Shown in pieces: positions 11,414 through 19,086 of a stretch of 26,283 nucleotides of DNA. Source of the stretch: JBOHNM01 sp050730675 (GTDB lineage Bacteria > Planctomycetota > Phycisphaerae > Phycisphaerales > UBA1924); NCBI GenBank assembly GCA_050730675.1, contig JBOHNM010000044.1, forward strand, positions 1 to 26,283, read 5' to 3'. Numbering within the stretch: the first letter of the stretch is position 1; every line of letters begins with the position of its first letter. Made by a program: the position numbers and the translations under genes. The notes under the pieces were generated by a model. The model was not told where the DNA came from. It was given only the letters and a program-made list of their open reading frames with translations, and did no database searches.

Positions 11414-11926
11414 ATGCCGGGCGGCTTGGGACGATTGAACCGGATTACTCGCGATGAGGCCGCGGCGGTGCTGCAAACGGTGTGCGGCTCACGGCGATGG
11501 CTGGACAGGATGCTGGCACGCCGAGCATTTGCCGGCGAGACTGAGCTTTTCAACGCCGCGGAAAGCGAGTGGTTCGGACTGGCGCGTGAGGATTGGATTG
11601 AGGCGTTCTCGCACCATCCGCGCATCGGCGAGCGTGACTTGGCGCAGGCGAAGTTCGCACCGACGGAGCAGCAATCGAGCCGCGAGCAGTCTGGGATGGC
11701 AGGGGCGAGCGATGCGGAGCGGGCGGAGTTCGCAGCGAAGAACGCTGAGTACGAGCGAAAGTTCGGACACGTGTTTCTGATCTGCGCCACGGGCAAGAGC
11801 GCTGCGGAGATGCTGGCGTCGCTGCGGTCGCGGCTGGGCAATGATGCGGAGACCGAGTTGCGCAACGCCGCGGCGGAGCAGGCGAAGATCATGCGGCTGC
11901 GATTGGAAAGGTGGCTGGCGTCATGA
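11414..11926 (+). CDS. uraD: 2-oxo-4-hydroxy-4-carboxy-5-ureidoimidazoline (OHCU) decarboxylase
   Basis: A 170-aa protein of the OHCU decarboxylase family, which converts OHCU stereospecifically to S-allantoin, the third step from urate. Family marks are the SHHPRIG motif (66-72, with the catalytic His), SSREQSGM (about 88-95), YERKFGHVFLICATGKS (113-129) and the C-terminal R-LGND-ETELRNAAAEQAKIM-R helix. The length is normal. The ATG at 11414 has GGAGG 5 nt upstream; an in-frame GTG at 11378 overlapping the allantoicase stop is a less likely start because the extra residues match nothing. Its stop overlaps the HIU hydrolase ATG by 4 bp (ATGA). Confidence 0.92.
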   Translation: MPGGLGRLNRITRDEAAAVLQTVCGSRRWLDRMLARRAFAGETELFNAAESEWFGLAREDWIEAFSHHPRIGERDLAQAKFAPTEQQSSREQSGMAGASDAERAEFAAKNAEYERKFGHVFLICATGKSAAEMLASLRSRLGNDAETELRNAAAEQAKIMRLRLERWLAS

Positions 11927-12267
11927 GCGGGATCAGCACGCATGTTCTGGATGTGACCAAAGGTGTGGCCGCGGCGGGTATCGCGCTGACGCTGGAGCGC
12001 GCGGCCAGCGCTGGTGCGTGGACGCGCATCGCCGACGCGAGGACTGACGCTGATGGGCGGGTGAAGAGCCTCTTGCCCGCGGGCACGGCCTTGGCCGCGG
12101 GCACATATCGACTGAGTTTCGAGACGGGCGCGTACTGGAAGGCGGCGGGGTTTGACAGTTTTCACCCGCGCGTTGAGGTGACCTTCACGATCCTCGATCC
12201 GACTCGGCACCATCATGTGCCGCTGCTGATGAGCCCGTACGGCTACACCACTTACCGGGGAACCTGA
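11923..12267 (+). CDS. uraH: 5-hydroxyisourate hydrolase (transthyretin-like)
   Basis: A 114-aa transthyretin-related protein that hydrolyses 5-hydroxyisourate, the direct product of urate oxidase, to OHCU. The N-terminal STHVLD (5-10, catalytic His7), TDADGR (41-46), HHHVPLLMSPYGY (96-108) and C-terminal tetrapeptide YRGT are diagnostic of the hydrolase rather than of true transthyretin. The usual last residue is Ser; Thr is a conservative and known variant. The ATG at 11923 overlaps the preceding stop (ATGA), and AAAGGTGG lies about 9 nt upstream. It sits directly before urate oxidase, so consecutive pathway enzymes are co-expressed. Confidence 0.94.
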   Translation: MSGISTHVLDVTKGVAAAGIALTLERAASAGAWTRIADARTDADGRVKSLLPAGTALAAGTYRLSFETGAYWKAAGFDSFHPRVEVTFTILDPTRHHHVPLLMSPYGYTTYRGT

Positions 12268-12269
12268 CG

Positions 12270-13160
12270 ATGGCCAAGAGACGAGCGGGCGCGGCGAGAG
12301 CCGTGCTCGGGCAGAACAACTATGGCAAATCGCGTGTGCGTATGGTCAAGGTGTCGCGGGCAGGCAAACGCCACACTGTTCGGGAGATCAGCGTGGACAT
12401 CGCTCTCGAGGGGGACTTTGACGCGATCCATACCGAGGGCGACAACCGCCTGTGCCTGCCGACGGACACGATGAAAAACACGGTGTACGCGCTCGGCAAG
12501 GACCACCCGATCGAGACCATCGAGAGCTTTGGCCTGCACCTGGCCGAGCACTTCGTGCGGCGGAACCAGCAGGTGAGGGCGGCGGCGGTGAGGGTGAGCC
12601 AGACGCCGTGGGAGCGGGTGGCGGTGCGCGGGCGCGAGCATCCGCACACGTTTGTGAAGGGTTCGGAAGAACGCCAGGAGTGCGAGGTGCGTTGTGAGCG
12701 TGCCGGGCGCGGCGTGATGTGCTCGATCGTGGGCCGCATTGATGGTCTGGTGATCCTGAAGTCCACCGATTCGGCGTTCAGCGGCTACCCGAGAGACGAG
12801 TTCACGACGCTGCCCGAAACGCGCGACCGGATCTTCTGCACGAGCGTGACGGCAGAGTGGAACTTTGAGAGCAAGAGCCCGGCGAAGTTGGATTTCGGCG
12901 GATCACGAGAGTCGATCCGACAAGCGATGATCAATACGTTCGCGGCTCACAAGAGCGAGTCGGTGCAGCAGACGCTGTATGCGATGGGTGAGGCGGCGCT
13001 GCGGGTGTGCCGCGCGATCAGGTCGATCCGTCTGTCGCTGCCGAACAAGCACTGCCTGCTGGTCAACCTTGCGCCGTTCGGCATGGCGAACAAGAATGAG
13101 ATCTTCGCGCCGACGGACGAACCGCACGGGCTGATCGAGGCGACGATTGGGCGGAAGTAA
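12270..13160 (+). CDS. uox: Urate oxidase (uricase, cofactor-free)
   Basis: A 296-aa enzyme with two uricase T-fold repeats. It oxidises urate to 5-hydroxyisourate with O2 and without cofactor. Recognisable motifs are NNYGKS (Lys20 of the catalytic triad), LPTDTMKNTVYALGK (Thr65 and Asp66), SGYPRDEFTTLPETRDRIFCTSVTAEW (171-197), SVQQTLY (about 231-237, conserved Gln) and LPNKHCLLVNLAPFG (His261), ending in DEPHGLIEAT. The fold and length match bacterial and eukaryotic uricases. It starts 2 nt after the HIU hydrolase stop, with GGGGA about 9 nt upstream, and is the last gene of the plus-strand operon. It is convergent with the DUF6986 gene across 44 bp. The C terminus lacks a peroxisomal signal, as expected in a bacterium. 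Confidence 0.96.
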   Translation: MAKRRAGAARAVLGQNNYGKSRVRMVKVSRAGKRHTVREISVDIALEGDFDAIHTEGDNRLCLPTDTMKNTVYALGKDHPIETIESFGLHLAEHFVRRNQQVRAAAVRVSQTPWERVAVRGREHPHTFVKGSEERQECEVRCERAGRGVMCSIVGRIDGLVILKSTDSAFSGYPRDEFTTLPETRDRIFCTSVTAEWNFESKSPAKLDFGGSRESIRQAMINTFAAHKSESVQQTLYAMGEAALRVCRAIRSIRLSLPNKHCLLVNLAPFGMANKNEIFAPTDEPHGLIEATIGRK

Positions 13161-13204
13161 GCGGCGTGGGTGGCGGCGAGTGGCGGAACGCAGTTCTGCC
13201 TGAT

Positions 13205-14587
13205 TCAGGGGGTGATGCCTGCACGACGCGCAAGGATCTGTGCAAACGAGCGCATCGCGATCTCATCCTGCGTGAGCCCCGTCGCCGCGGCCTCGGCGTC
13301 GGTGATCGCGCGTCGGCGCAAGCCCTGGATGAAGAACGTGAGCAGGCCCTGGGCGGTGGCGGCATCGTCAAAGACACCGCCGCCGGCGAGTGTAGCGCGG
13401 GCGGCCTTGTCCACAAAGTTGCGCAGGCGTGCGGTAGTGGCGCCGAGCGAGTCCAGGAAATACGAGTAGACCGCGGCGTACCGCGTTGGGAGCTGCGCGG
13501 GGTTGAGGTCCCATCCCTGGTAGTATCCATGCGAGAGCGAGCGGCGGACATGCTGGAAGTGCAGCCGCCAGGCGCTGTGGACAGCGGCTCGATTTTCCTC
13601 GAATTGCTGCGGATTCACCTTGCCGCCCTCGGGCGCCTTGTGCGGCGCAGCGGGCATGATATTGGTCGCGCCATCGGAGAGGAAAAGCCCAGTGGACCCG
13701 AGGGAAACCTGCATTGCGTGGCGGGCGTAGTCGCAGACGCGGTGGTCGATCGTTTGATTCTGGGCCGTGATACCGCAACTGGCGGTGTAGTCATAGACGC
13801 CCAGCGCCGCGGCGATGCAGCGGCCCCGAGCCGCACGCACAAAGCTCGGCAGCGGGCAGATGCCGTGGGCATCAATGACCGATTGTGTCGTCTCGACCAT
13901 GAACTCCATCTTGAGCGAGCCGGGCGCGAAGCGTCCCGCGCTCTCAAACAGATCGAAGAGTTGCACCATCGTTGCCACCTGCTCCGCTGACACGACCTTG
14001 GGGAGCATCACGACGAAGTTCTCAGGGAGCTTGCCGCCAGTGGCCTGCGAGAGCGCCGTCAGGAACAGGTCCATCGTGCGGATGCCCCGGGCGTGGGTAT
14101 CGGGTCCGAAGTTCTTGATGCGGATGCCGATGAACGGCGGGAGCGAGCGGTCCATCATCCCGGCGGCGACCTCCGCGGCGGCCTGGCGAGCGCAGTCGTC
14201 TTCTTCGGACTCCGGCCGAATGCCGTAGCCGTCCTCGAAGTCGATGCGGAAATCCTCGACGGGCTCGCGGGCGAGCTTTTCGAGCGTGCGTTCGTACACA
14301 GCGCGAGCGAGCCGTGCGCCGTCAACGCCGGCCGGTGTGGATTCCGCCAAGCCGATCGCCCGGGCGAACGACGCTGCATCCGGCGCGTAGTCGCGGAGCG
14401 ATGCAAGTGCCAGGTCGCCCAGACGCCGTGCCGAGTCGCGTTTGAACAGGTGTGCGCCGCCGTAGATCGTGTGGACCGGCTGACGTCCGATCGGCTCGCC
14501 GGGGTAGACGCCGGCATAGGCGCTGTTGGAGGCGGCGAGGCGGCCGAGAATAGGCGAAAGGGCGTCGGGCTTGAGCGTCGTGGACAT
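13205..14587 (-). CDS. DUF6986 family protein, CitE/HpcH-like aldolase-lyase fold, role unassigned
   Basis: A 460-aa protein resembling the DUF6986 group, sometimes labelled phosphoenolpyruvate kinase in databases without good reason. Its core matches CitE/HpcH TIM-barrel lyases: RIDFEDGYG (Asp116, Glu118, Asp119), GIRIKNFG (Arg156), VMLPKV (Lys197), VETTQSVID (Glu232) and ALGVYDYTASCGI (Asp266) parallel the CitE DLED, VR, PK and Mg-ligand Glu and Asp motifs. The C-terminal 150 residues are an extra helical region. It stands 46 bp after adenine deaminase at the end of the xanthine dehydrogenase unit and faces uricase. Because purine breakdown yields glyoxylate, a malyl-CoA lyase- or malate synthase-like reaction is a reasonable guess, but unproven. 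The ATG at 14587 has no Shine-Dalgarno; TAACCT ends 5 nt before it. Confidence 0.75.
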   Translation of the reverse strand: MSTTLKPDALSPILGRLAASNSAYAGVYPGEPIGRQPVHTIYGGAHLFKRDSARRLGDLALASLRDYAPDAASFARAIGLAESTPAGVDGARLARAVYERTLEKLAREPVEDFRIDFEDGYGIRPESEEDDCARQAAAEVAAGMMDRSLPPFIGIRIKNFGPDTHARGIRTMDLFLTALSQATGGKLPENFVVMLPKVVSAEQVATMVQLFDLFESAGRFAPGSLKMEFMVETTQSVIDAHGICPLPSFVRAARGRCIAAALGVYDYTASCGITAQNQTIDHRVCDYARHAMQVSLGSTGLFLSDGATNIMPAAPHKAPEGGKVNPQQFEENRAAVHSAWRLHFQHVRRSLSHGYYQGWDLNPAQLPTRYAAVYSYFLDSLGATTARLRNFVDKAARATLAGGGVFDDAATAQGLLTFFIQGLRRRAITDAEAAATGLTQDEIAMRSFAQILARRAGITP

Positions 14588-14592
14588 GGCGG

Positions 14593-14620
14593 AGGTTATC
14601 CGGAATGAAGGATGTGTAAG
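14593..14620 (-). promoter_or_regulatory. Candidate promoter for the DUF6986 gene (leaderless type)
   Basis: On the minus strand CTTACA (14615-14620) and TAACCT (14593-14598) are separated by 16 bp, and the -10 ends 5 nt before the ATG at 14587. It would let this gene be expressed separately from the upstream adenine deaminase gene. Both hexamers are only partial matches. Confidence 0.3.
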
Positions 14621-14633
14621 GCGGGAGGAGGGC

Positions 14634-16367
14634 TCAGACCTCGACGGGCACGATGCAGAAGCGGTCCACATCCACGAGCCCGAGATCCGTGAGCTTGAGG
14701 TGCGGGATGACCGGCAGCGGCAGGAACGACAGCGGCATGAATGGATCGGGGTGGGGGCAGCCGATGGCCCAGGAGGCCTCGAGAAGCTTGGCCTGCTGCG
14801 CAATCACGGTGTCGGCCGGCTGGTCGGACATGAGACCCGCGATCGGCAGCGGCAGCAGCGCCAGCACGCGACCGTTCTGCACTACGCACTGGCCGCCGCC
14901 GGCGGCTTCGAGGGCGCGGGCGGCGATGAGCATGTCCGCATCGCTGGCGCCGACAACCGCGAGGTTGTGCGAATCGTGTCCGACCGTGCTTGCGAGTGCG
15001 CCGTTCTTGAAGCCGAAACCCTTCACAAAGCCGAGACCGATGTTGCCGCCGGCACGGTGCCGTTCGATGACTGCGAGTTTCAGCAGATCACGTGATGGGT
15101 CGGCGATGTGCAGCCCACCGGCGATGAGCGCGGGCATCGTCAGCACGTCCGTGACAAGTTGGTCGGGGTGCATGCCGATGACGCGGAGCATCGTGCCGCC
15201 GGCGGAACGGACGCTGAAGGCGGACTCGTCGAGATTGCGGTGGAGGTAGACCCCGCTGACGGGAGGGGTGGGGCGCGGCGAGGAGATGGCTTTGGGCAGG
15301 AACCGGCCGTCCTCGGCGATCAATTCACCTTGGAAATAGACCTGCCGGGGGCGAATGTCGCGAAGATCGTCGAAGACGATGAGATCGGCGAAGTAGCCCG
15401 GGGCGATCGCGCCGCGGTCACGCACGCGGTAGTGCTGGGTCGTGTTGATCGAGGCCATCGCGATCGCCGCGACCGGCGGCAGCCCGAGCGACACTGCTCG
15501 GCGGACGACATGGTCGATGTGCCCTTCGTGCTTGAGATCCGCGGGGTGGCGATCGTCGGTGCAGAAACAGAAACGGTGGGCATTGGCGGCGTTCACCGCG
15601 GGCAACAGTGCTTCAAGATTCCGTGCCGCGCTGCCTTCGCGCATGTAGATCCGCATCCCCAGGCCCAACTTCTCCTCGGCTTCTTCACGCGTGGTGCATT
15701 CGTGGTCGGAGGTGATCCCTGCTGCGACATAGGCCTGCAGCGCGCGGCCGGAGAGCCCCGGCGCGTGGCCATCCACGACGTGGCGGCGAAGCCCCAATGC
15801 AATCTTCGCCAGGACTGCAGGCCGGGCGCTCACGACGCCCGGGAAGTTCATCATCTCGGCGAGCGCGACGACGCGTGGATCGTCGAAGAGCGGCTCCAGG
15901 TTCGCGGCCTCAAGCCTCGCGCCTGAGGTCTCCAGGTGCGAGGCGGGTACGCACGACGAGAGCGCGAACATCGCGTTCAGCGGCAGGCCCACCGCATCTT
16001 CCATGATGTAACGGATGCCCGGTACGCCCAGAACGTTGGCGATCTCGTGAGGGTCGAAGACCGCCCCGGTCGTACCGTGCGGCGCGGCGAGCGTTACGAA
16101 CTGCGATGGAGGCAGCATCGTGGACTCGACGTGCATGTGGGCGTCAATGAACCCGGGCGCAACGAACGCGCCAGCGAGGTCGATCGTGCGGCGAGCGTGT
16201 GTGTAGTCTCCGACACCCGCGATGCGTCCACCATCGGCGCCGAAATGGATGGCGATATTCGCAGGCTCGATGTCGCCGGAGAAGACATTGACTACGCGCC
16301 CGCCGGTCAGCAGCAGGTCAGCGGGCTCATCGCCGCGGGCGATCGCCAGCAGGCGCGGGTCGATCAT
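14634..16367 (-). CDS. ade: Adenine deaminase
   Basis: A 577-aa amidohydrolase that deaminates adenine to hypoxanthine, feeding the adjacent xanthine dehydrogenase. Motifs are GFIDAHMHVEST (His77, His79, Glu81), VFDPHEIANVLG (about 103-114), VDGHAPGLSG, ITSDHECTTREEAEEKLGLGM, FCTDDRHPADL and the C-terminal domain element STVGHDSHNLAVVG, all typical of the Ade family and at the right length. The ATG at 16367 overlaps the stop of the upstream nucleotidyltransferase by 4 bp (ATGA), with a G-run (GGGGG) about 7 nt upstream. Longer in-frame reading to 16400 is unlikely. The gene ends 46 bp before the DUF6986 start. Confidence 0.94.
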   Translation of the reverse strand: MIDPRLLAIARGDEPADLLLTGGRVVNVFSGDIEPANIAIHFGADGGRIAGVGDYTHARRTIDLAGAFVAPGFIDAHMHVESTMLPPSQFVTLAAPHGTTGAVFDPHEIANVLGVPGIRYIMEDAVGLPLNAMFALSSCVPASHLETSGARLEAANLEPLFDDPRVVALAEMMNFPGVVSARPAVLAKIALGLRRHVVDGHAPGLSGRALQAYVAAGITSDHECTTREEAEEKLGLGMRIYMREGSAARNLEALLPAVNAANAHRFCFCTDDRHPADLKHEGHIDHVVRRAVSLGLPPVAAIAMASINTTQHYRVRDRGAIAPGYFADLIVFDDLRDIRPRQVYFQGELIAEDGRFLPKAISSPRPTPPVSGVYLHRNLDESAFSVRSAGGTMLRVIGMHPDQLVTDVLTMPALIAGGLHIADPSRDLLKLAVIERHRAGGNIGLGFVKGFGFKNGALASTVGHDSHNLAVVGASDADMLIAARALEAAGGGQCVVQNGRVLALLPLPIAGLMSDQPADTVIAQQAKLLEASWAIGCPHPDPFMPLSFLPLPVIPHLKLTDLGLVDVDRFCIVPVEV

Positions 16368-16993
16368 CGGGTGTCCCCCGCCGACCGCGAGCCCAGCCAC
16401 GCGGCGACGTCCTCTGTCGTATTGAGGTTGATGGCCACATCCGGATCATTGACCTCAATGGTGATCCGGTCGGACGCCATGAGGTGGTCGAGCCGGAGCG
16501 GCGCTGCGCCGCTATTGGAGTCGGAAACCTCGAGATGGCGATCCACCCACGGCCATGGAAGAAAGACTGGGTGTCCGGTCGCCCCGCGGAATGCCGGCAC
16601 GGCAACGTGCCGTGACAACCGGAGCGTCTGCCACACCGAATCTCTCGCCGCCGGAACATCCACGGGCAGCACGAACAGCCCCCCGATTGGGGCTGCGCCG
16701 AGCCCCGGCCGCACCGATGCCACGCCGGCGATCACGCTTTCAAACATCGGCTTGGAGGAGTCGGCGCGCACGGTTCGAGCGACCTTGCACGCGGCGCCGG
16801 GCACGCTTTTGAGGGCCGCGAGTGATTCATCCGACACCACCCACGTCGCGGCAATCCCGATCTTCTCCAGCCGCTCGCACTGCACTTGGCACCACGGGCG
16901 GTCGCCAACACGCATGGTTGCCTTGGGCTCGCCCATCCGCGTGCCGCGTCCGGCGGCGAGAACCAGGATGTGGCTCTGGTCAGATGGGGGCAA
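16364..16993 (-). CDS. MobA/MocA-like molybdopterin nucleotidyltransferase
   Basis: A 209-aa protein of the MobA-like NTP transferase family. The N-terminal ILVLAAGRGTRMGEPKA (10-26) is the nucleotide-binding signature, VLPVDVP (about 108-114) holds the metal-binding Asp, and a GHPVFLP motif follows. Placed between xdhC and adenine deaminase, it is most likely a MocA/PucB-type enzyme attaching CMP (or GMP) to molybdopterin for the xanthine dehydrogenase; Bacillus subtilis pucABCDE has the same gene set. No ATG or GTG is available at the N terminus. A TTG at 16993, 9 nt after GGAGG, is proposed as start, giving a 14-bp overlap with xdhC. The C terminus overlaps the adenine deaminase ATG. CTP versus GTP preference cannot be read from sequence here. 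Confidence 0.82.
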   Translation of the reverse strand: MPPSDQSHILVLAAGRGTRMGEPKATMRVGDRPWCQVQCERLEKIGIAATWVVSDESLAALKSVPGAACKVARTVRADSSKPMFESVIAGVASVRPGLGAAPIGGLFVLPVDVPAARDSVWQTLRLSRHVAVPAFRGATGHPVFLPWPWVDRHLEVSDSNSGAAPLRLDHLMASDRITIEVNDPDVAINLNTTEDVAAWLGSRSAGDTR

Positions 16994-17759
16994 GCTTCTT
17001 CGCCTCCAGCAACAGCTGCGCTGCCATGGAAATCGCGACCAGACGCGGCTCTTTGCCGGTGTCGCCCACCCCGATCGGGCATCGCACCTTCTGCACGATC
17101 TCGTCGATAATTCCCGACGCCGCCAGCCGCCCGAACAGGCACACACGCTTGCTGCGGCTGCCGATCAGCCCGGTGAACGCCGGCGGCCTGGCGAGCAGTT
17201 GACGCAGGATGTCCAGGTCGGTGTCGTGCGAGCAGGTCATCACGCAGGCGAGCGTCGAAGGGGCGAATTCCTGCGCCAGCGCCACGCCCTCGCCCCACGA
17301 ACCCACACGCCGCCCGTGTGGGAAACGATCAGCGGCATTCCATTCCGGCCGGTCATCCACCACAACCACTTCCAGCGGCGACGACTCCAGCAGCATCGCC
17401 AGCTCGCGCGACACGTGCCCAGCGCCGAAGATCACCAGCCGCTGCCGTGCCCCGTGGTACTGTAAAAACACTTCCATCACGCCGCCGCAGCACTGGTCGG
17501 CCTCGGCCCCCAGCACGATGCGCTCGGCGCCGCACGTCCGCTTGCGGAAGCACTCCTCTGCCGCATTGGCCACCAGGAACTCAAACTGCCCGCCGCCGAC
17601 TGTGCCCACGAGCCCCGCGTGTCCCGGACGCCAGAGCATCATCGCCCCGGCATCGCGCGGCGAACTCCCCTCTGTGCGCGTGACCGTGACAAGAACAAAG
17701 GGCGTTCCGGATGCACTCCACTGCGCGGCTTGGCTCAGAATGTCCCGCTGCTCGCTCAC
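16980..17759 (-). CDS. xdhC: XdhC-family xanthine dehydrogenase maturation protein
   Basis: A 259-aa XdhC/CoxI-family protein. In the family it binds molybdenum cofactor, assists its sulfuration and delivers it to the apo-dehydrogenase. The N-terminal part has VTRTEGSSPRDAGAMML and VGTVGGGQFE, followed by the CCGGVMEVFLQ motif (about 94-104), whose Cys is conserved. The second half is a Rossmann-like domain beginning LVIFGAGHVS, with VMTCSHDTDLDILR, GLIGSRSKR and the C-terminal CPIGVGDTGKEP. It starts at GTG 17759, with GAGGAG about 9 nt upstream, 12 nt after the FAD subunit stop, and overlaps the nucleotidyltransferase start. It corresponds in position and family to B. subtilis PucA. Confidence 0.92.
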   Translation of the reverse strand: MSEQRDILSQAAQWSASGTPFVLVTVTRTEGSSPRDAGAMMLWRPGHAGLVGTVGGGQFEFLVANAAEECFRKRTCGAERIVLGAEADQCCGGVMEVFLQYHGARQRLVIFGAGHVSRELAMLLESSPLEVVVVDDRPEWNAADRFPHGRRVGSWGEGVALAQEFAPSTLACVMTCSHDTDLDILRQLLARPPAFTGLIGSRSKRVCLFGRLAASGIIDEIVQKVRCPIGVGDTGKEPRLVAISMAAQLLLEAKKLAPI

Positions 17760-17771
17760 GACGCCCGCTCC

Positions 17772-18602
17772 TCAAGTGACGCCCGGGCACTTGCCTCGCA
17801 ACGAATGGTACAGCAGGCGGCTCAGGACATCCTCACGGTACTCCGCGGTCGATCGGATGTCGTCGATGGGCGTGACGTCGGTGCGGATCGCCGTCTGGAA
17901 GCCGTCGGGTGAAGAAACGGCAGCATCTTGATCCAGCATCGCCTCCACCGATCGACAGCGGCACACCGTCGGCGCCACGCTGTTGGCCACCACGCGCCAT
18001 CCGATCGCCGAGTGCGTGACTGCGACGCCGACCTTGGTGATCGCCTGGGCCCGTCGGGCTCCGACTTTCTCGAACACGCTGAATGTGTACTCACGTCGCG
18101 GCAGTTCGATCGCCACGACCAGCTGATCGGGTTGCCGCCGCATCTTTTTATATCCGAGGTAGAACTCGTCCAGCTTCACGCGCACACGCTGCGTGCGAGA
18201 CGCGAGCACGACCGTCGCGTCATAAGCCATCAGCACCGGCACGCCGTCGGCGGCGGGCGAAGCGTTGACGATGTTCCCCGCCCACGTGCCGCGCGACTGG
18301 ATCTGGATCGCGCCGACCTGTCGAGCCGCGGCGTGCAGGAGCGGATACTCCGCACCGATGCGCTCGTCGCGGATCGTGTCCCAGTACGTCGTCATCGCGC
18401 CGAGTGTCAGCGTGCTGTCGCTCCACGCGATCGATCGCAACTCGCCCAATCCGGACAGGTCCAGGTACGTCCGATCATGAGCATCCAGGTTCACGGGCCA
18501 GTGCACCAGCACATCAGTCGCCCCCGCGACGGGGACCACACCCGGCTCGGCGATGAGCATCTCGCACGCCTGATCGAGATTGGCGGGCATCAGCACACGC
18601 AT
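17772..18602 (-). CDS. Xanthine dehydrogenase, FAD-binding subunit
   Basis: A 276-aa protein of the molybdopterin dehydrogenase FAD-binding family (CoxM/XdhB/PucC type). It passes electrons from the iron-sulfur subunit to NAD+ or another acceptor. FAD contacts are seen in VPVAGATDVLVHWP (about 23-36) and QIQSRGTWAGNIVNASPAADGVPVL (about 100-124; the AGNI.NASP.AD pattern is diagnostic). The C-terminal domain starts at about 180, with KVGARRAQAITKVGVAV. The ATG at 18602 shares one base with the stop of the 2Fe-2S subunit (TGATG), so the subunits are translationally coupled and made in balanced amounts. Confidence 0.92.
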   Translation of the reverse strand: MRVLMPANLDQACEMLIAEPGVVPVAGATDVLVHWPVNLDAHDRTYLDLSGLGELRSIAWSDSTLTLGAMTTYWDTIRDERIGAEYPLLHAAARQVGAIQIQSRGTWAGNIVNASPAADGVPVLMAYDATVVLASRTQRVRVKLDEFYLGYKKMRRQPDQLVVAIELPRREYTFSVFEKVGARRAQAITKVGVAVTHSAIGWRVVANSVAPTVCRCRSVEAMLDQDAAVSSPDGFQTAIRTDVTPIDDIRSTAEYREDVLSRLLYHSLRGKCPGVT

Positions 18603-19084
18603 CAAGTCTGTCCTGCGCTCTTGTCGGCGCTCCCGCCCGCCCACCGCCCAATGCCGTCCACGATCCCGTCGTACCCGGTGCAGCGGCACAGGTTTCCAGC
18701 CATTAACTCGCGCACACTATGCGTGGCGGCAAGTTCCGGATGGTCCTTCAGCCAGCACGCGGTCATCACTACGCCCGGCGTGCACGCGCCGCACTGCGTC
18801 GCCCCGCTCGCCAGCATTGGGCCCAGCGCCGGCGCTGCAACCGACTCGATCGTCCGCACATCGCGCCCGCGGCACTGCCACGTCGGCACCAGGCACGAGT
18901 TCACCGGCACGCCATCCATGTGCACCGTGCACGCCCCGCATTCGCCCTCGCCGCAGCCCTCTTTCGTGCCGGGCAGTCCAAGGGTGTAGCGCAGTGTGTC
19001 GAGCAGTCGCTCGATTGGTGCGGCCGACACCGTGACGGCGTTCCCGTTGAGCGTCAATTCGATCTGTATCAAATTCGGCGGCAT
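18602..19084 (-). CDS. Xanthine dehydrogenase, [2Fe-2S] subunit
   Basis: A 160-aa two-cluster ferredoxin-like protein that carries electrons from the molybdenum centre to FAD. The N-terminal plant-type cluster has the CGEGECGACTV pattern with Cys44, Cys49, Cys52 and Cys64. The C-terminal helical cluster has CGACTPG (Cys98, Cys101) and NLCRCTGY (Cys133, Cys135). All eight ligands are present. The start is taken as ATG 19084, although a TTG at 19090, overlapping the upstream stop as TTGA and 6 nt after AGGAG, is equally credible and would add two residues. It lies between the molybdenum and FAD subunits; B. subtilis PucE is the counterpart. Confidence 0.94.
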   Translation of the reverse strand: MPPNLIQIELTLNGNAVTVSAAPIERLLDTLRYTLGLPGTKEGCGEGECGACTVHMDGVPVNSCLVPTWQCRGRDVRTIESVAAPALGPMLASGATQCGACTPGVVMTACWLKDHPELAATHSVRELMAGNLCRCTGYDGIVDGIGRWAGGSADKSAGQT

Positions 19085-19086
19085 GC

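Noticed and set aside
13205..14587. Phosphoenolpyruvate kinase annotation for the DUF6986 protein
   Set aside because: No kinase motif is visible, and the conserved residues match CitE/HpcH lyases.
15936..17465. 509-codon plus-strand frame antisense to adenine deaminase, the nucleotidyltransferase and xdhC
   Set aside because: It crosses three coupled real genes and shows low-complexity composition typical of shadow frames in GC-rich DNA.
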